Origin: Halichondria panicea
Lineage: Eukaryota > Porifera > Demospongiae > Suberitida > Halichondriidae
Length of the DNA stretch: 64,000 bases
Assembly (NCBI RefSeq): GCF_963675165.1
Contig: NC_087392.1
Span: forward strand, 2,433,001 to 2,497,000
Reading direction: 5' to 3'
This document shows, in pieces, positions 22,901 through 34,629 of the stretch. Each line of letters opens with the position of its first letter. Position 1 is the first letter of the stretch. The translations under genes and the position numbers were made by a program. The notes under the pieces are model-generated. The model worked only from the letters and a program-made list of their open reading frames with translations, made no database searches and was not told the origin of the DNA.

Positions 22901-24452
22901 GTACATGTAGATTATGGAAATCACATGATTATAATTACAGTAAATGTTAACAATATACCTTTTCAACAACCCTCATGGGCAGATAGGAAGGCACCAAAGA
23001 ATGACAGATGGTGTATAGACTATTGGAATCCCCTAGTCCCACGGCTTTCTTTGCATCCCCACTCTTCCTCTTGTCTCTAGTGAGAGATTCCACTTCATCT
23101 TCTGAACTGCCAGCAGTGTCCTGTATGGATCACCCCAATCATATGAAGCACTGATGTCCGTACTCCACTTGTCACCACTTTAAAAATTCCATACGTACAT
23201 ATGGCTGACAAGTAACCCAATCTAAGTCTCACAACGAATACAGCTAATACATAACACCATCATGATGCTTAAAATGTATCTATCTTTTTTTCACTTGTAT
23301 ATAATATTATTTAAATACGCACAATATTGTAGTACCTCTTTCATCTGTGAGGTAGGCACTATGAAAAACTCTTCATTCTCTGGGAGAAGTCCATGTAGCA
23401 TCCATGCTGACAGCTGCTTGTAAAAGACTCCATGACAACTAGCTAGGATCCTAACATAGAGACAAACCACATTTATAGCTGCCATATTATACTGTATAGC
23501 CACACATATCAACTTGAACAGTATTGCCAGCAGGGTTCATCTAGTAGGGGGGGGGGTTAACCTTTCCCCCTGTAGAATAGTAATATGTAACTAGATCTAC
23601 CGTGATACTAGCATATAATAGGGGGTGTGGGCAACAAAGATGGGAGTGGCCAAACATTTTGCGGCGTGCCAAACCTTTCTCCTAACTTTTAATCCTAGAT
23701 GAAACCCTGGCCAGGTACTACTAAAGATCATAATTATAGCACCAATTAAATAATAATTAGTCAGTTGTTCACCTCTCATAAGCTTTCTGAATATCTGGCA
23801 CTCCACTAGAGCAGCAGTTGTGCAAGTAACTCAATATCTGCCCCCCCCTTAGCTTGCCCTGCACGATGTGGTTGACAGCATCGTCCAGTGATGGAAGAAG
23901 GGTCTGATAACGCTCTAGTGAGGAGGTCAGGTGGGACAGGGGTAGGTGGGGCTCACGTACGAACTAAAGGGGCGGGCGGTAAACACGGGGATGGTTAAAA
24001 TTGTGAGTATATAAGGAGGACCTTTTTTACTCCTCTGCACAAAGGTAATTCCTCACTTTTTGCTCCTGCTTGACCAGATGTTGCCGATACTCATTGAGCA
24101 TACTGTCCAAACCAAACGCCAAAGATTTCAAGTAAAGCAGACAGCCAGAGTCCCTGGAGACAGGGGACACAAGACGGAAAATTGCTTTGTTCTGTTCCGA
24201 TATAAATTCTTTGAGGTGCATGTAGTATGTGCCAAGTCGGCATATTCTGTTCAGTAGCTCTCTCTCACTGGGATGAATGAATGGCAGCCCTGGAACAATC
24301 TACAGAAGATGGCAAGTGATTATATGTCATGTTATGCAAGGGTGAAGTATTGGAAGCTTGAACTTTACCTCAAGTTCCCCTGAGTCTTTGGACAACATGA
24401 GCAAATTACCAGGATAACCAGCCAGAGCCATCAGCACTTCATGGTGTAGCAT
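19932..24452 (-). CDS. TUBGCP4: TUBGCP4, gamma-tubulin complex component 4 (647 aa)
   Basis: GRIP-domain subunit of the gamma-tubulin ring complex that nucleates microtubules at centrosomes. Twelve exons: 24369-24452, 24057-24299, 23773-23963, 23336-23450, 22959-23120, 22810-22894, 21759-21934, 21489-21594, 21105-21318, 20706-20877, 20427-20561, 19932-20192; total 1944 nt, phases consistent. GCP4-specific sequence runs throughout: LMALAGYPGNLL and PFIHPSEREL at the N-terminus, CHGVFYKQLSAWMLHGLL, VPSYLPMRVVEKILFVGEAV, LLGRGELFLTFFDLAHS, DVNVAFQQAM, VEWPLHILFTPLILEKYN, HMGFLVDSLLYYVQVDVLES, and the C-terminal LAQLLLRVDYNKYF. Length is near the human 667 aa. The linker at exon 5 (EDEVESLTRDKRKSGDAKK) is divergent and charged. 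A CAGTGGAAC MITE sits in the intron between exons 6 and 7. Convergent with SHQ1. Confidence 0.96.
22263..22708. mobile_element. Complete CAGTGGAACCTCC MITE, 446 bp, with TA target duplication
   Basis: Starts CAGTGGAACCTCCATAAAAC and ends GGATGTTCCACTG. TA flanks it on both sides (22261-22262 and 22709-22710), the signature of Tc1/mariner-superfamily insertion. No open reading frame. Same termini as the element at 1-344. Lies in a TUBGCP4 intron. Confidence 0.85.
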
Positions 24453-24702
24453 TGTGCACTTTTATCTATGGATCATATGGATATGGTGCAACCTCTTCAA
24501 AAGTTTCAAGCGGCCTCTATTCGAGGCTAGTAGCTAAACCACCTTAGCCTCGTTTTCGCTTTTAGATCTTCTTCTGCTTTATCTTTCTTGCCTCCCATTT
24601 TGAGCGAGCTCCGCCCTTAGCCTCGATTCGCAGGCCAAGGCCTTGTGAAGCTATTACGCCCTGTTTTGTCCACTAGAACTTGAGCAAAATCACAATTCGA
24701 GA
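24453..24702. promoter_or_regulatory. Divergent TUBGCP4/Cys-rich-protein intergenic region
   Basis: 250 bp between two start codons on opposite strands, so a shared promoter region is expected. It contains fragments of the TAGCCTCGATTC repeat ('cctctattcgaggctag', 'tagcctcgattcgcaggcc'). No specific factor site is claimed. Confidence 0.5.
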
Positions 24703-26056
24703 ATGTTGACTTACAGCTTTTTAAACCTTATACTTCTAGTAAGTATAACAGTAGCACAAGGTAAGCATGCATGCTATATCGTGCGCTATCCTATTGTACT
24801 TGTAGAGATAGAGTCTACTGCATAAATATAGATACACTATTGCTATAATAAATTATAGCTATTTATTTTAGAGTAAACTTTCATTCTCTATTCTCTAATT
24901 TTGCAGATCAATGTCCTCTTGGGACCTACTGTGGTAGAGCATGCTGCTTACCACTTATTCAGCGATGTTGTGCAACGTCTAATGACCCTACTAATCCTTT
25001 GCTCACATGCTGTACGGCTGACTCTACCAACGTTGTTGCAACTTGTGGCACTTTTCAATGCCCCAACAGCCTACCACCTGAGGAAGTGTACGACACAGCA
25101 GTGACAGTCACTACCGGTGAAGCAGCGCAGTTACGAAACCAGTGTTGCATGTACTTCAGAGAAGGATGTTGCAGCCAGAGTGAAAACAACTTTCTAGATT
25201 TGCTGTAAGTTTTAGAGGTTATGATCTCAACCATATTTTCTGCAACAAATCCACCCATTTGCATTCTTTAGTGGATCAATAATATCTACAGACAATAACA
25301 ATAAACGCTGGTACATGATTGTCACTCAACAGCAATGGTTATATACCACCCCCTGCACCATGTAATAGAGTGTAAACATAACAATGAGTGCATCCCAGCT
25401 TTTCCCTCCCGACACCACACATAATATACTGTAAAGATTACCGTATAGAGGGTAATTTTCGTGGGGCAAAATATTCGTGATTTTCGTGGTTGAAGGTCTG
25501 TTTTACCCACGAATGAAACGACCTTGCCTATACCTTTACCGCAACCACGAACATATTAACCACGAAATGTCTCAATATTGTTTAACCACGAATATTTTGT
25601 CCCCCGAAAATTACCCGCTATATTAGGTATAATAGCTGCATCACTTTTATTTTCTGGCAATGCATAAGCAACTTCTAACATGCAATTGATTCCACACGTA
25701 GTATATACATGTACAAACAATGAACCTGGAGCCTAGAATCGAATTGCACTCTAGATCTGGGAAACTAAAACTTGGGCGATGCCTGCCCCAATGCAGGTTT
25801 CCCCTTACTTTATAGTATGCTTTGCACACTATCACAGTTTTTTTTTTATGTATTTGGCACCCTTCATGCAATGAGTTAATGCGTCAAAGGATAACCAAGC
25901 TATCATTTAGAAGACTGTTAATATAGCAATAACATGCAGTGTTAATTTCACTACAGATACAAGTTGGCACTTGGTCTGGGAATTGGACTCGGTGGTTTGC
26001 TAGTGATCATCCTGATACTGGTGGTGTGTTGTTGCTGCTGTGCAGTATGTAGTTAG
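24703..26056 (+). CDS. Cys-rich single-pass type I membrane protein, unknown family (151 aa)
   Basis: I do not recognise this family. Three exons, 24703-24760, 24907-25204 and 25957-26056, give 456 nt in frame. Residues 1-19 (MLTYSFLNLILLVSITVAQ) are a clear signal peptide, with an intron just at the expected cleavage region. The ectodomain holds 14 cysteines, including five CC pairs (GRACCLP, QRCCATS, LTCCTAD, NQCCMYF, EGCCSQS). A Gly-rich membrane span follows (LGLGIGLGGLLVIILILVV), and the protein stops after a very short tail, CCCCCAVCS, a probable palmitoylation cluster (inference). The layout recalls small Cys-rich adaptors of the VOPP1/Shisa type, but the Cys spacing does not let me assign it. 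AATAAA at 26292-26297 may be its polyadenylation signal. Divergent from TUBGCP4, convergent with ILK. Confidence 0.75.
25439..25629. mobile_element. TA/CCGTA-terminus MITE (GGGTAATTTTCGTGG family), copy 1
   Basis: Begins TACCGTATAGAGGGTAATTT and ends, inverted, with a diverged form of the same (CGAAAATTACCCGCTATA...GGTA). The interior consists of 'cgtggttg'/'ccacgaa' phrases. Related copies at 33139-33347 and, more distantly, 40196-40425. Lies in intron 2 of the Cys-rich membrane protein. Confidence 0.8.
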
Positions 26057-26844
26057 CCGTAGCTGAGCTGTTTTATGTTATCCTGATCCTGTGGTGTACA
26101 TGTTGCTGCTAATGTTTTTAAAGTGTAGTTGTATTAGTATATTTAGAGTACATACGACAATAATTGACTATGTTTTGTGTCAAAAATTAGTTTCTCATGT
26201 TTACATCAGTCAACTAGTGTCATGCATCCTACCACAGTAAATGATAGTTTGGTACACTGTTCACAGAATGTGCGGGCCATAATGTGGCCATAATAAAACA
26301 ATGTTGCCTATAATTAATATACAGGCAGGCAATACAACCTATACACATACAGGCCAAATACTAGCAAGTATAATATAGGAGTTTTGCAAAATATTGCCAG
26401 GCAGGGCAATGAATACTTCAGGGGGTGTTGCAAAATAATATTGCAGCCAGGCAGGGCGGGCAATGAATACCAGAAGTATTATCAAGAGTATAAGAAAGTA
26501 TGCATTTGCATCCGTGCGCATGCATGCGCAAGCAAGGTATAATTATCTGTAGCTAGCTGTCTGGAGTCTGCTGATATCTTAGTGAGTACCAATGCATAGT
26601 CTAAAATCCAGTCTCAAAACCTACTGCATGTGATCTCATTACTGTTCGTATTACTAACTATAGTAAAAAGTACATAGATCTAAGAGCAATTTGAAAATGT
26701 AAAAACACTAAAACAAACACTCAAGGAGCAGTCATTGAAATCTATTTGAAGATATGCATATACACGGACATTAACACTCTATATCACTGTAGCTAATGAG
26801 TGTACACTACTCTAACAGTTTGAAAATGGTGGGTTGATGGGTGA
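26057..26844. other. Convergent intergenic region between the Cys-rich protein and ILK
   Basis: About 790 bp that must hold both 3' UTRs. An AATAAA lies at 26292-26297 on the plus strand. A local direct repeat around 26385-26465 ('gccaggcagggc...caatgaatac') is the only structure noticed. Confidence 0.5.
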
Positions 26845-29324
26845 TCAGGACACCTCCAACTTGTCCAGAATGGGCTGTATCTTCTCAAACCGAGGTCTCT
26901 TGTTCGGATCTGCATTCCAACAGATATCAATGATCCTTTGCAGGTGATGATTGACAAACGATGGAATGACCGGTCGAGCGTTGTCCCTGGCAATCTATGA
27001 GAAAAGAAAACAATCTACAAAAATTCCATCAGCGCCGCAGCAACAATTCATAACTGTTTAGTATAATAATTATGTCAAAATGCTAGTAGAAAGTTTTATC
27101 CTGATGCTCTTGAAATACTGAGCTCCACCTTAGTTCCAGCGTGCATGGGAGATAGGTCTGCGAAGGGAATCTTCCCAGTAGACACCTCCCAGAGGATGAT
27201 AGCAAAGCTGTACATGTCAGCCGCTTTCTTGTCAAAGTCTTCAGGGCGGTGCTGGAGAACTGGGGGAGGAGGAAAGAGAGTGATATATTGGTATACGAAA
27301 AAGGAAGCCACCAAATGGCGTTCCAAACATGTGTATCTAGTCAGAACTACTCACTGGTGTTTACCAAATTGAACGACACGTAGCATTGACTGTAAGACTG
27401 TAATAAATCGGCACACCCAACAACTGTGTTTATCCCGTTGTCAGTGGCAACGTAAGAAATGTACATGTAACACCCATTCACAAAATTATACTTACGTTCA
27501 GGGGCCATCCAGCTGGGCTTGAAGACCTTATCATTGTCCATGAAAGAGAACCTAGTGTGAGGGAGATCAAGTTTAGCAGTCAGATCCTCATCGACCTGTT
27601 GTGTGTGGTGAAGAGACATTGTCAGTGCAATGTCTATTTGTGTGCGAGTGAAGAGAGAATGTCAGTGTAATGTCTATTTGAAGTGGAAATAACTTGTTCT
27701 CTGCGAGGTACGTATGTACCGTACTCTACCGAAATTACGCCCACCCCCACTGTTGAGTGAAATTTCCTGCATAGGCTAATTTGCCTCAAGAATACACCCA
27801 CCATGCAGGAAGTGATGCATTTGTCAGTGAGCAGTTGTCAAGAAAGGTTTAGCAGTTTATTGTGTGTAAGCTGGTTAGCTCTAGATCTAATACTTACTCG
27901 TATAAGAGACAGAGACAAGGACAATCTTCTCTGAATCTATGTTGAAGGCTCTGACAGTGACAAGGAACAACCTTCTGATGCAAAATCTTGACTCATTATA
28001 CCTAGCTACTTTACCCATGCATCACCATTGTTGTATATTGATGTATTTATTGTATTTTAAGAGCTGGCAGGCCTCAGACGAAGACTTATTTCTTACTGAG
28101 TGGGCTTAGTTTCGAGGCAAAACTACTGTTTTCAAAATTAAGCCCACCCCACCTGTAGCTGCTTTGTAGCATGCAATTAGGGTGGGCGTAATCTCGGTAG
28201 AGTACGGTACCATTTTGGGGAAGTGTGGAGCAATGTCCATTGATACCTTAAGATGAGTATGTGTGGTGCGTGGAAGTGACATGTACATGCTTACAAAGAC
28301 GTGATGGGGGTTGAGGTCAAAATGCTTGATGAGTGGATCAAGTGAGTGAAGATGGGCCATCCCATGACATATGTCCCTACAGAACTTGATGCCTTCCTCT
28401 AGATTCACTTTGATCTCTGCAGAAACAAGTTACGCAAGCACATTACACATCTAGATTGGGTAGAAGGTGTTCACAACGGGAATTTATGAGTACATTAAAA
28501 CATTAAAAGTGCCACTGAGTTCATACTGGCGGTAACGAATAATAGAGTCCAATCTGAAAGCTCATGCTTGCAAAAAGACATAATTAATTGCCTAGAAACA
28601 AAAAATAAACTTACCCGACTCGATATCATGGAGGATATAATAGAGGGAGCCCAGCTTCATATAGATGCCTATAGTGTGAACCTGCGGCTCTATGATGACA
28701 CCAATGAGAGGAAGGATGTTATCATGGTTGAATATCCTGAGACGTGTGTACTCATGATGAAAGTTCTCCCTCAGAGTGGATCTAAAGACATCTCCCTTTG
28801 TCTTGAGCTTCTTCACCACCACAGTGTGACCACTCCACGAGCCTTTCCACGTCTGCACAGGGGAATACATAGCCGTAAATACAAGATGCACATTAACTAT
28901 GTTTTCCTAGTAAGGCCGTATTACAGTTTCAAATGCAGATTTAGGAGTAATGATTTCACAGTTTTTGTCAAGTAATGAGCCTGAGATCAGGCATATCCAC
29001 ACTCTACTACAGCACCAGTGTGTTCACTACCATAGCACACACCTCTCCATAAGATCCCTGGCCGATCTTGATAGACATTGTGACCTGGCTCTTCTCCACC
29101 TCTGCCTGTCGCTGCTTGAAGTCAAGGTCTGTGGTAATCATTACACAAGATGATCATTACAACTTATAATTATTATGTGCAATAACTTACAGTCATTCTT
29201 CCTCATTGGCCGAACCTCTGTACAATGAAACACGGAATGAGTTAGGGTAGTAGCATAATTATTAGTACTGGCTTACTCTTGTGGGGTACAATGACCAGGC
29301 TTTGATCAAACTCCGCAGCAAGGG

Positions 29325-29376
<52 letters not shown>

Positions 29377-30953
29377 ATTGCGTAGGTGGAGTGATAACTT
29401 ACCTTCAAGCTTCTTCCTCAGTCTGGGGCGTGCCTTGGACAAGGGAGTATCTCCGTACTTGTTGGACATTACAATGAGAGCTCCATTCTTCACAAGCATC
29501 TGCAACAAGTGGAGACAATTCAACTTACAATGAAGTGCTACTAATCTAAAGTTACCTCGCAGATACCAATGTAGTTCCAGAAGGATGCGTAATGAAGGGG
29601 AGTGTTCCCATGCTCATTGGCCAAGTTCACATCGGGATTGGATCTCAAAATCTAAAAGAGAATTTAAATAAACTCATCAACTAGTGTGTGTGTATGAGAA
29701 TTGGCCGACTGTATGTGTAGAGATAACGGCCACACAGATGCATGCCAAAGTAGAGACATAATAAATTATGTCCAGTCAACACAAACAACACTGAGATGAC
29801 CAAATTTGGCAAAATAGTGCCTCAATGTCAACACGCAAGGCATACAGGCCAAATAACAGTTTGAGAACTAAACTCAGGATCTGTGTGCTATATATACAGT
29901 AACACATGTAACCATCACCATTACTTGACATTCCTTTACTAATTGGATTCAACCTTATAAGGAAGCTAACCTTACATTATGTGCACTGAATTCAACCTAA
30001 TACATGTACATGTACTGTACCTCACCTTGACAACCATGTCATACTTGCCGTGTTGAGAGGCCACATGGAGCAGGGAGTCTCCACCCATGTTGACTATGTC
30101 CGTCTTGGCCCCCCTCACGAAAAATGCCTCAATGATGTTGGGGTAGCCGTACATGCAGGCATAGTGTAGCGGTGTAAAGCCATGCTGATCCCTACCAAAA
30201 GAATTATACCCCAGCTGAATATAACAGGTGGAAATATATATATACATGTACAGTGTGTACCTAAGCTCTGCACGTAGGGTACTATAATTATAAACGACAT
30301 TTCCAGTAAAGGACACCTAAAGGACGCTCGTAATAGCACCATTTGTATACCTTTAGTGCTACGAGCAATGGACAACTTAGGAAAACGTGGCTGCTCCGAG
30401 GATATACTCGGGGGCAGTTGCTAAGAGACTTACGTAATGTTGATGTCATTATCGGGGTTCATGATCCACTCGCGACAGTAGAGTTCGTCCCCATCCTTCG
30501 AAGCTGAGAAAATGTCTTCACTTGTCGTCTCTGGCCTCAGGCCTGAGGGGGGGGGGTAACAATGACTATTAGACACTAAGCTGGTAAGATCTACATGGGA
30601 AGTACATGGGAAATGTGCCTCAGAGGAGATACGTACACTATGGGACTTAGTATACCTGCAATTTGCTTAGTATCTTGTTGTCAAGCAAAGTAAACTTATG
30701 TAGTGTAGTCAAGCCACAAGGCAAGGTTTGCGCATGCGCACTAGTATATCTAGACACTGTTTTGGAGGTGTCCATGTGATTTAGAACCCCTCAGGCACTT
30801 GTAGTACCCTCACTACAGTGTCAACTACTATATAGCTACAAGATGCATGTATATAGACTACTAGAGAGAAAATGTGAAACACTGTGTGAAGTATTTCACT
30901 GACTCCGGCTCAAACTTACGAGTAAAGAATCTAAAGTCAGACTCCAAATCCAT
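26845..30953 (-). CDS. ILK: ILK, integrin-linked (pseudo)kinase (467 aa)
   Basis: Scaffold of the ILK-PINCH-parvin complex that links beta-integrin tails to actin. Thirteen exons: 30920-30953, 30434-30542, 30026-30191, 29556-29651, 29403-29499, 29277-29324, 29191-29217, 29043-29128, 28615-28852, 28295-28416, 27496-27595, 27129-27259, 26845-26994; 1404 nt in frame. Ankyrin repeats come first (DQHGFTPLHYACMYGYP, GGDSLLHVASQHGKYD, NEHGNTPLHYASFWNY, NKYGDTPLSKAR), then the kinase-like domain: GQGSYGETWKG, VVVKKLK (Lys about 235), RLRIFNHDNILPLIG, MAHLHSLDPLIKHFDLN, FKPSWMAPE, DMYSFAIILWEVSTGKIPF, and C-terminal DPNKRPRFEKI. The DFG Asp is absent (LPHTRFSF), as in other ILK, but the catalytic-loop position that is Ala in human ILK is Asp here. 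The protein begins about 18-20 residues earlier than human ILK. Divergent from ADCK2. Confidence 0.95.
27717..28209. mobile_element. TA/CCGTA-terminus MITE, 493 bp, in ILK intron 10
   Basis: Begins TACCGTACTCTACCGAAATT and ends with the reverse complement of TACCGTACTCTACCGAGATT; terminal repeats extend about 30 bp through ACGCCCACCC. Non-coding. Internal sequence is unrelated to the other CCGTA elements. Confidence 0.85.
29326..29374. repeat. (TG)n microsatellite abutting ILK exon 6
   Basis: About 24 TG units. On the ILK strand it reads (CA)n directly followed by G and the exon, so the dinucleotide tract itself provides the 3' splice site region of exon 6 (29277-29324). Confidence 0.9.
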
Positions 30954-31770
30954 AACTTTGCTACTTTTGTTTATCAATGTTGTTCTAGGTGTAAAGTTAT
31001 TTAGTAAACACTACTTGCCAGCCAGCTCTCCAGTCTACCAAGTACTATGAATGTGACTTCTAGATACTACTTCTACAGTACTTCTAGATACTACAGACTG
31101 GCTACTATAGAGACACGATCTATTTTTAAGCTAGGTGGAGTGAACACCATCTCATTAGTGAGTGCAAACATGCTGATTGAAGACAAACAAAAATTTGACA
31201 GCTTTGCCAAATTGGTGTGCTTCTTTCTTGTAGAGAGATGTGAGGTTATTGGCATAGCTACATTCTTACCAGATTTAGCAGAGAATCCTGACATACCCGT
31301 TGGAAATGCCATCTTCTACTGTTCTGTATGTTCTAGTTTCGGTTCTTGTCTCTCCTTTTCTATGCAAGATGCGGCTAATTCATGAGACCAACTTAGTTGA
31401 CTTCAATTTCTGGCCGCGGTCTTCTTCGGTTATTGTCTTTTTACTAATACATCTGACACCCTCTACCAAATATAAAGCTCGTGCTCTGTACTATACCCTC
31501 TACTATCTATGACTATACTATGCTAATCTACTGCACACTGGCTTGCTGAGCTGATCTCTGACCAGTAGCCTAGTTAATAGGGTATCCAATAGATTGGTAA
31601 GTCTCTGAATATAGATTCTAGTCAAATGCAGATGCAATTTAACTGGTTTAGTTATTGTATCCTGGTTTATTATTAAATACTACAGCTCAATTTAATACAG
31701 ACTGTAAACGCAATTTTTACCATATTTTTATCTCCATGCAGAGCTTCAGAGGCATTCAGGCAGTGATTAG
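30954..31770. promoter_or_regulatory. Divergent ILK/ADCK2 intergenic region
   Basis: About 820 bp between the start codons, expected to carry both promoters and any 5' UTR introns. ADCK2 seems to have a 5' leader reaching its start through 'gcagagcttcagaggc'. A small direct repeat, 'cttctagatacta', occurs at about 31055 and 31081. No factor site assigned. Confidence 0.45.
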
Positions 31771-34629
31771 ATGTCGGGTGCACTTATGCAAGCAGCTCGT
31801 ACGTGCAGCTTCTGTCTGCACAGCTACCCAAGACAAGTATTGTATCATCCGAAACTAAGTGTGCTATCTGTCTCAAGAACAGGCGCAAAACTCATAGAAC
31901 ATCGCTTGTCGTGTATTAAGAGGAATGTATCGAGCACAGTAAAGCGTGCACCTTTGTCATCCTATGCTTCAAAGGCGAAGTTTTGGATCAGAGACAATCG
32001 CAAAACTAGTTTATTGCTGGTTGGATGTGGACTCCTCGGAAGCTATCTATCAATATTAAAGGCTCGACATTCTCAATGTCTCTCTCCTGCTATACCTGTG
32101 GTAAAATACCCTCAAATCACTAGTCCCATAGAACACTCAGAAATATTTACTAAAGAACTCTCTATTCAACAAAAGCTCAAACTCTCACTTCGTTTCATTT
32201 TCCTCTGCCTCGTCTTCTCTCCAATGCTCATCCTCCACACAGCTTCCTATCTCACAGGGAGCACTTTTCTCGAGAAGGTAGAAGTCCGATACCTTATTTT
32301 TGTGCTCCAGACTGCTGGTCCTGCCTTCATCAAACTTGGTCAGTGGGCAAGCACTAGGAGAGACCTCTTTAGTGAGAATTTCTGTCAGACCCTCTCATCT
32401 CTACACACTCATTGCATTCCCCACACCTGGGCAGAAACGCAAGAGTCCTTGGTGCAGAGTTTTGGCGAGGGCTGGAATCAACACCTTCTGATTCAGGACC
32501 ACGATCCGATTGGCTGCGGCTGTGTTGCACAAGTCTATCAGGGATATTTGAAACGCTCACAAGAAGAAATTGAGAGTGGCAGTTATCCCTCTGGAGAAGG
32601 TGTGCCCATTGCTGTCAAGGTGATGCACGCAGGTATGGTTGAGGCTATGGACCTAGACATTAATTTGATGATGGGTGTCGCCTCCTGGGTGGACTACCTC
32701 TATCCTGACGTGCACTGGATTGCTCTAAAAGAGTGCGTGGACGAGTTTTCCATGACTATGCAAAAACAGGTAATAATTATACTCGTTAGCACACGTACAC
32801 CATTATTATGATCATTATTAGCCATTGATTTTTAATTCTTGACGGTGATAACATTATATTTCTATCATCGCAGCTTGATATGGAGATGGAGGCTCACAAC
32901 CTATCCAAGTTCAATGTACTGATGACAGGATACGATAGTGTCAAGTTTCCTACGCCCCTCTATCCGTTTGTCACTAAGACTGTCCTTGTCGAGAGCTACG
33001 AGGTAATTTGGTATTTTAAGCTACATGTACATATTTTACTTTGTCTGGATTAAATGATGTGGATTTGTATCATCTGAAAAGCATTCGTCCAATTCATGTT
33101 AATTCCCATGAATATAATTCATTATCATTCACTTTCACTACCGTATAGCGGGTAATTTTCGTGGGGTAAAATATTCGTTATTTTCGTGGGCAGGCTGACC
33201 TCCACGAAATTTTATCGTAGGCGTGGCTTATCTGAACGTAGGAATGCCGTGCAGCCACGAGACGAAATGAAACTTTTACTCACGAAAACTACCATTTCTC
33301 GAGTTGAACAAATGTTTTACCCCACGAAACTTACCCGCTATACGGTATAATTATTGCAGCGAGGTGATCACATATCAGCGTATCTCAGTGAGCCAGGTGG
33401 TCACCTTCAGAAGAGATTGGCCAAAATTGGTATTGATGTTTTGCTGGATATGGTATGTTGTAGCTATATCCTCCGCCTACTTCATTATCGCTACCAACCT
33501 CTGCTTGTACTAGCTGCAAACATTCGGCCTGAGAGCAAAACACCTGTGCTTTCACTTTTTCTGAACTCATTTCCCATTTGAATACCCTGATTTGGTTAAT
33601 TACCAAAAAAGCACATACTCACCATCCATATATCACACACTCCACCCCCACAGATGTTTATCCATAACTTTGTCCACGGAGACCTTCATCCCGGCAACAT
33701 CCTCGTCCAAGACCCCTCCTCACACCCTAAACTAGTGTTCATTGACTGTGGAATAGCCACCAGCCTTGGATCCGTGGACTTTGAGAACTTCTACAAATTG
33801 TTCAAGGCAATAGTGACAGGTCACGGGGAGACAGTGGCAGACCTGATGCTAAACGGGCAGACGTGTCATACCCTCAGCGAGTACAGACGGGACATGGCCG
33901 AGCTAGTTGATGAGCATTTGCAGAGCCATCTTAAACTGACAGAGGTACAATAAATGTGACGCTCGTGTAGGTCATTGATTAATAGTACTAATTTGTATGT
34001 ATATAGATTCAAGTGGGTACATTGTTCTCGAGGCTTTTCAATATTCTCATCGATCATAAGGTTAGTTAAAATTCTGTCAAGGTGTTTACTGCATACGGTA
34101 TAATCTGGTTAATAAGTGCACATCAAGTAATAGGCGCATACTGGTTAGCAGACCAAGAGCCTTGATAGAAGGCGCATGGTTTTCTGCATTAAGTCTCTTT
34201 CACTACTGGTAGTTGTGTTATACTGCTGTCAGATATGACTATAGACCTCTTGCAGACAAACGATCGAGCTAGCTAATGGAGATATGCTTCATTGAAACGT
34301 CATGGGCGTGGTTAAAATAAAATCTCTATAAGCGCATAGAGGCTTGCTCTTTTCCCTATAGGCGCATGCGCTTACTAACCAGATTGTACGGTATGCTGTG
34401 TTAGCTCTTGTATGACGAATTGTGCTGTTAATTGTAGGTACGGATTTCCCCTAACTACACTTCCGTGATGGCGGGTCTGATGGTGATTGAGGGAGTGGCT
34501 CGATCCCTCGACCCTGGTATAGACATTCTGGACAATGCCAAACTCTGTATCCTACAGAGGGCAACGCTAGTCTTTCAAGATAAACTCAAACAAACTTCTA
34601 GGAATGTTTGTGACAAGTTTTTCTCTTAG
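31771..34629 (+). CDS. ADCK2: ADCK2, mitochondrial aarF-domain (UbiB-like) atypical kinase (585 aa)
   Basis: ABC1/UbiB-family atypical kinase; ADCK2 proteins act in mitochondria on coenzyme Q and lipid metabolism. Six exons: 31771-32769, 32874-33002, 33360-33452, 33654-33944, 34007-34060, 34438-34629; 1758 nt in frame. The first 100 residues are basic and Ser-rich with a hydrophobic stretch (SLLLVGCGLLGSYL), fitting mitochondrial import. Family motifs: KxGQ as FIKLGQWASTRRDLF, the ADCK2-type GCGCVAQVY in place of the Ala-rich loop, IAVKVMH (ATP-site Lys), FVHGDLHPGNILV (catalytic loop), and FIDCGIAT at the metal-binding Asp. The C-terminus ends RNVCDKFFS. Close to human ADCK2 (626 aa) in order of motifs. 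Two inverted-repeat elements lie in introns 2 and 5; the first ends only 12 bp before exon 3. Confidence 0.93.
33139..33347. mobile_element. TA/CCGTA-terminus MITE (GGGTAATTTTCGTGG family), copy 2
   Basis: Begins TACCGTATAGCGGGTAATTT and ends AACTTACCCGCTATACGGTA; the arms are near-exact inverted repeats, also sharing 'cgtgggg'/'ccccacg'. Its right end stands 12 bp before ADCK2 exon 3. Confidence 0.88.
34094..34393. mobile_element. TA/CCGTA-terminus MITE, 300 bp, in ADCK2 intron 5
   Basis: The right end reads, inverted, TACCGTACAATCTGGTTAGT; the left end reads TACGGTATAATCTGGTTAAT, so the inverted repeat runs about 26 bp with a few differences. The interior carries 'ggcgcat' phrases. Non-coding. 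Confidence 0.8.

Noticed and set aside
16231-24640. CRISPR-like array from the repeated TAGCCTCGATTCC motif
   Set aside because: Spacing is irregular, copies are palindromic and dispersed, and the host is a eukaryote.
30570-30790. Relation between 30570-30790 and 1026-1182 ('gacactaag...', 'tatgggacttagtat', 'gttgtcaagcaa') as one MITE family
   Set aside because: The sequences are clearly related, but the ends are in conflicting orientation and I could not set boundaries, so it is not listed as a feature.
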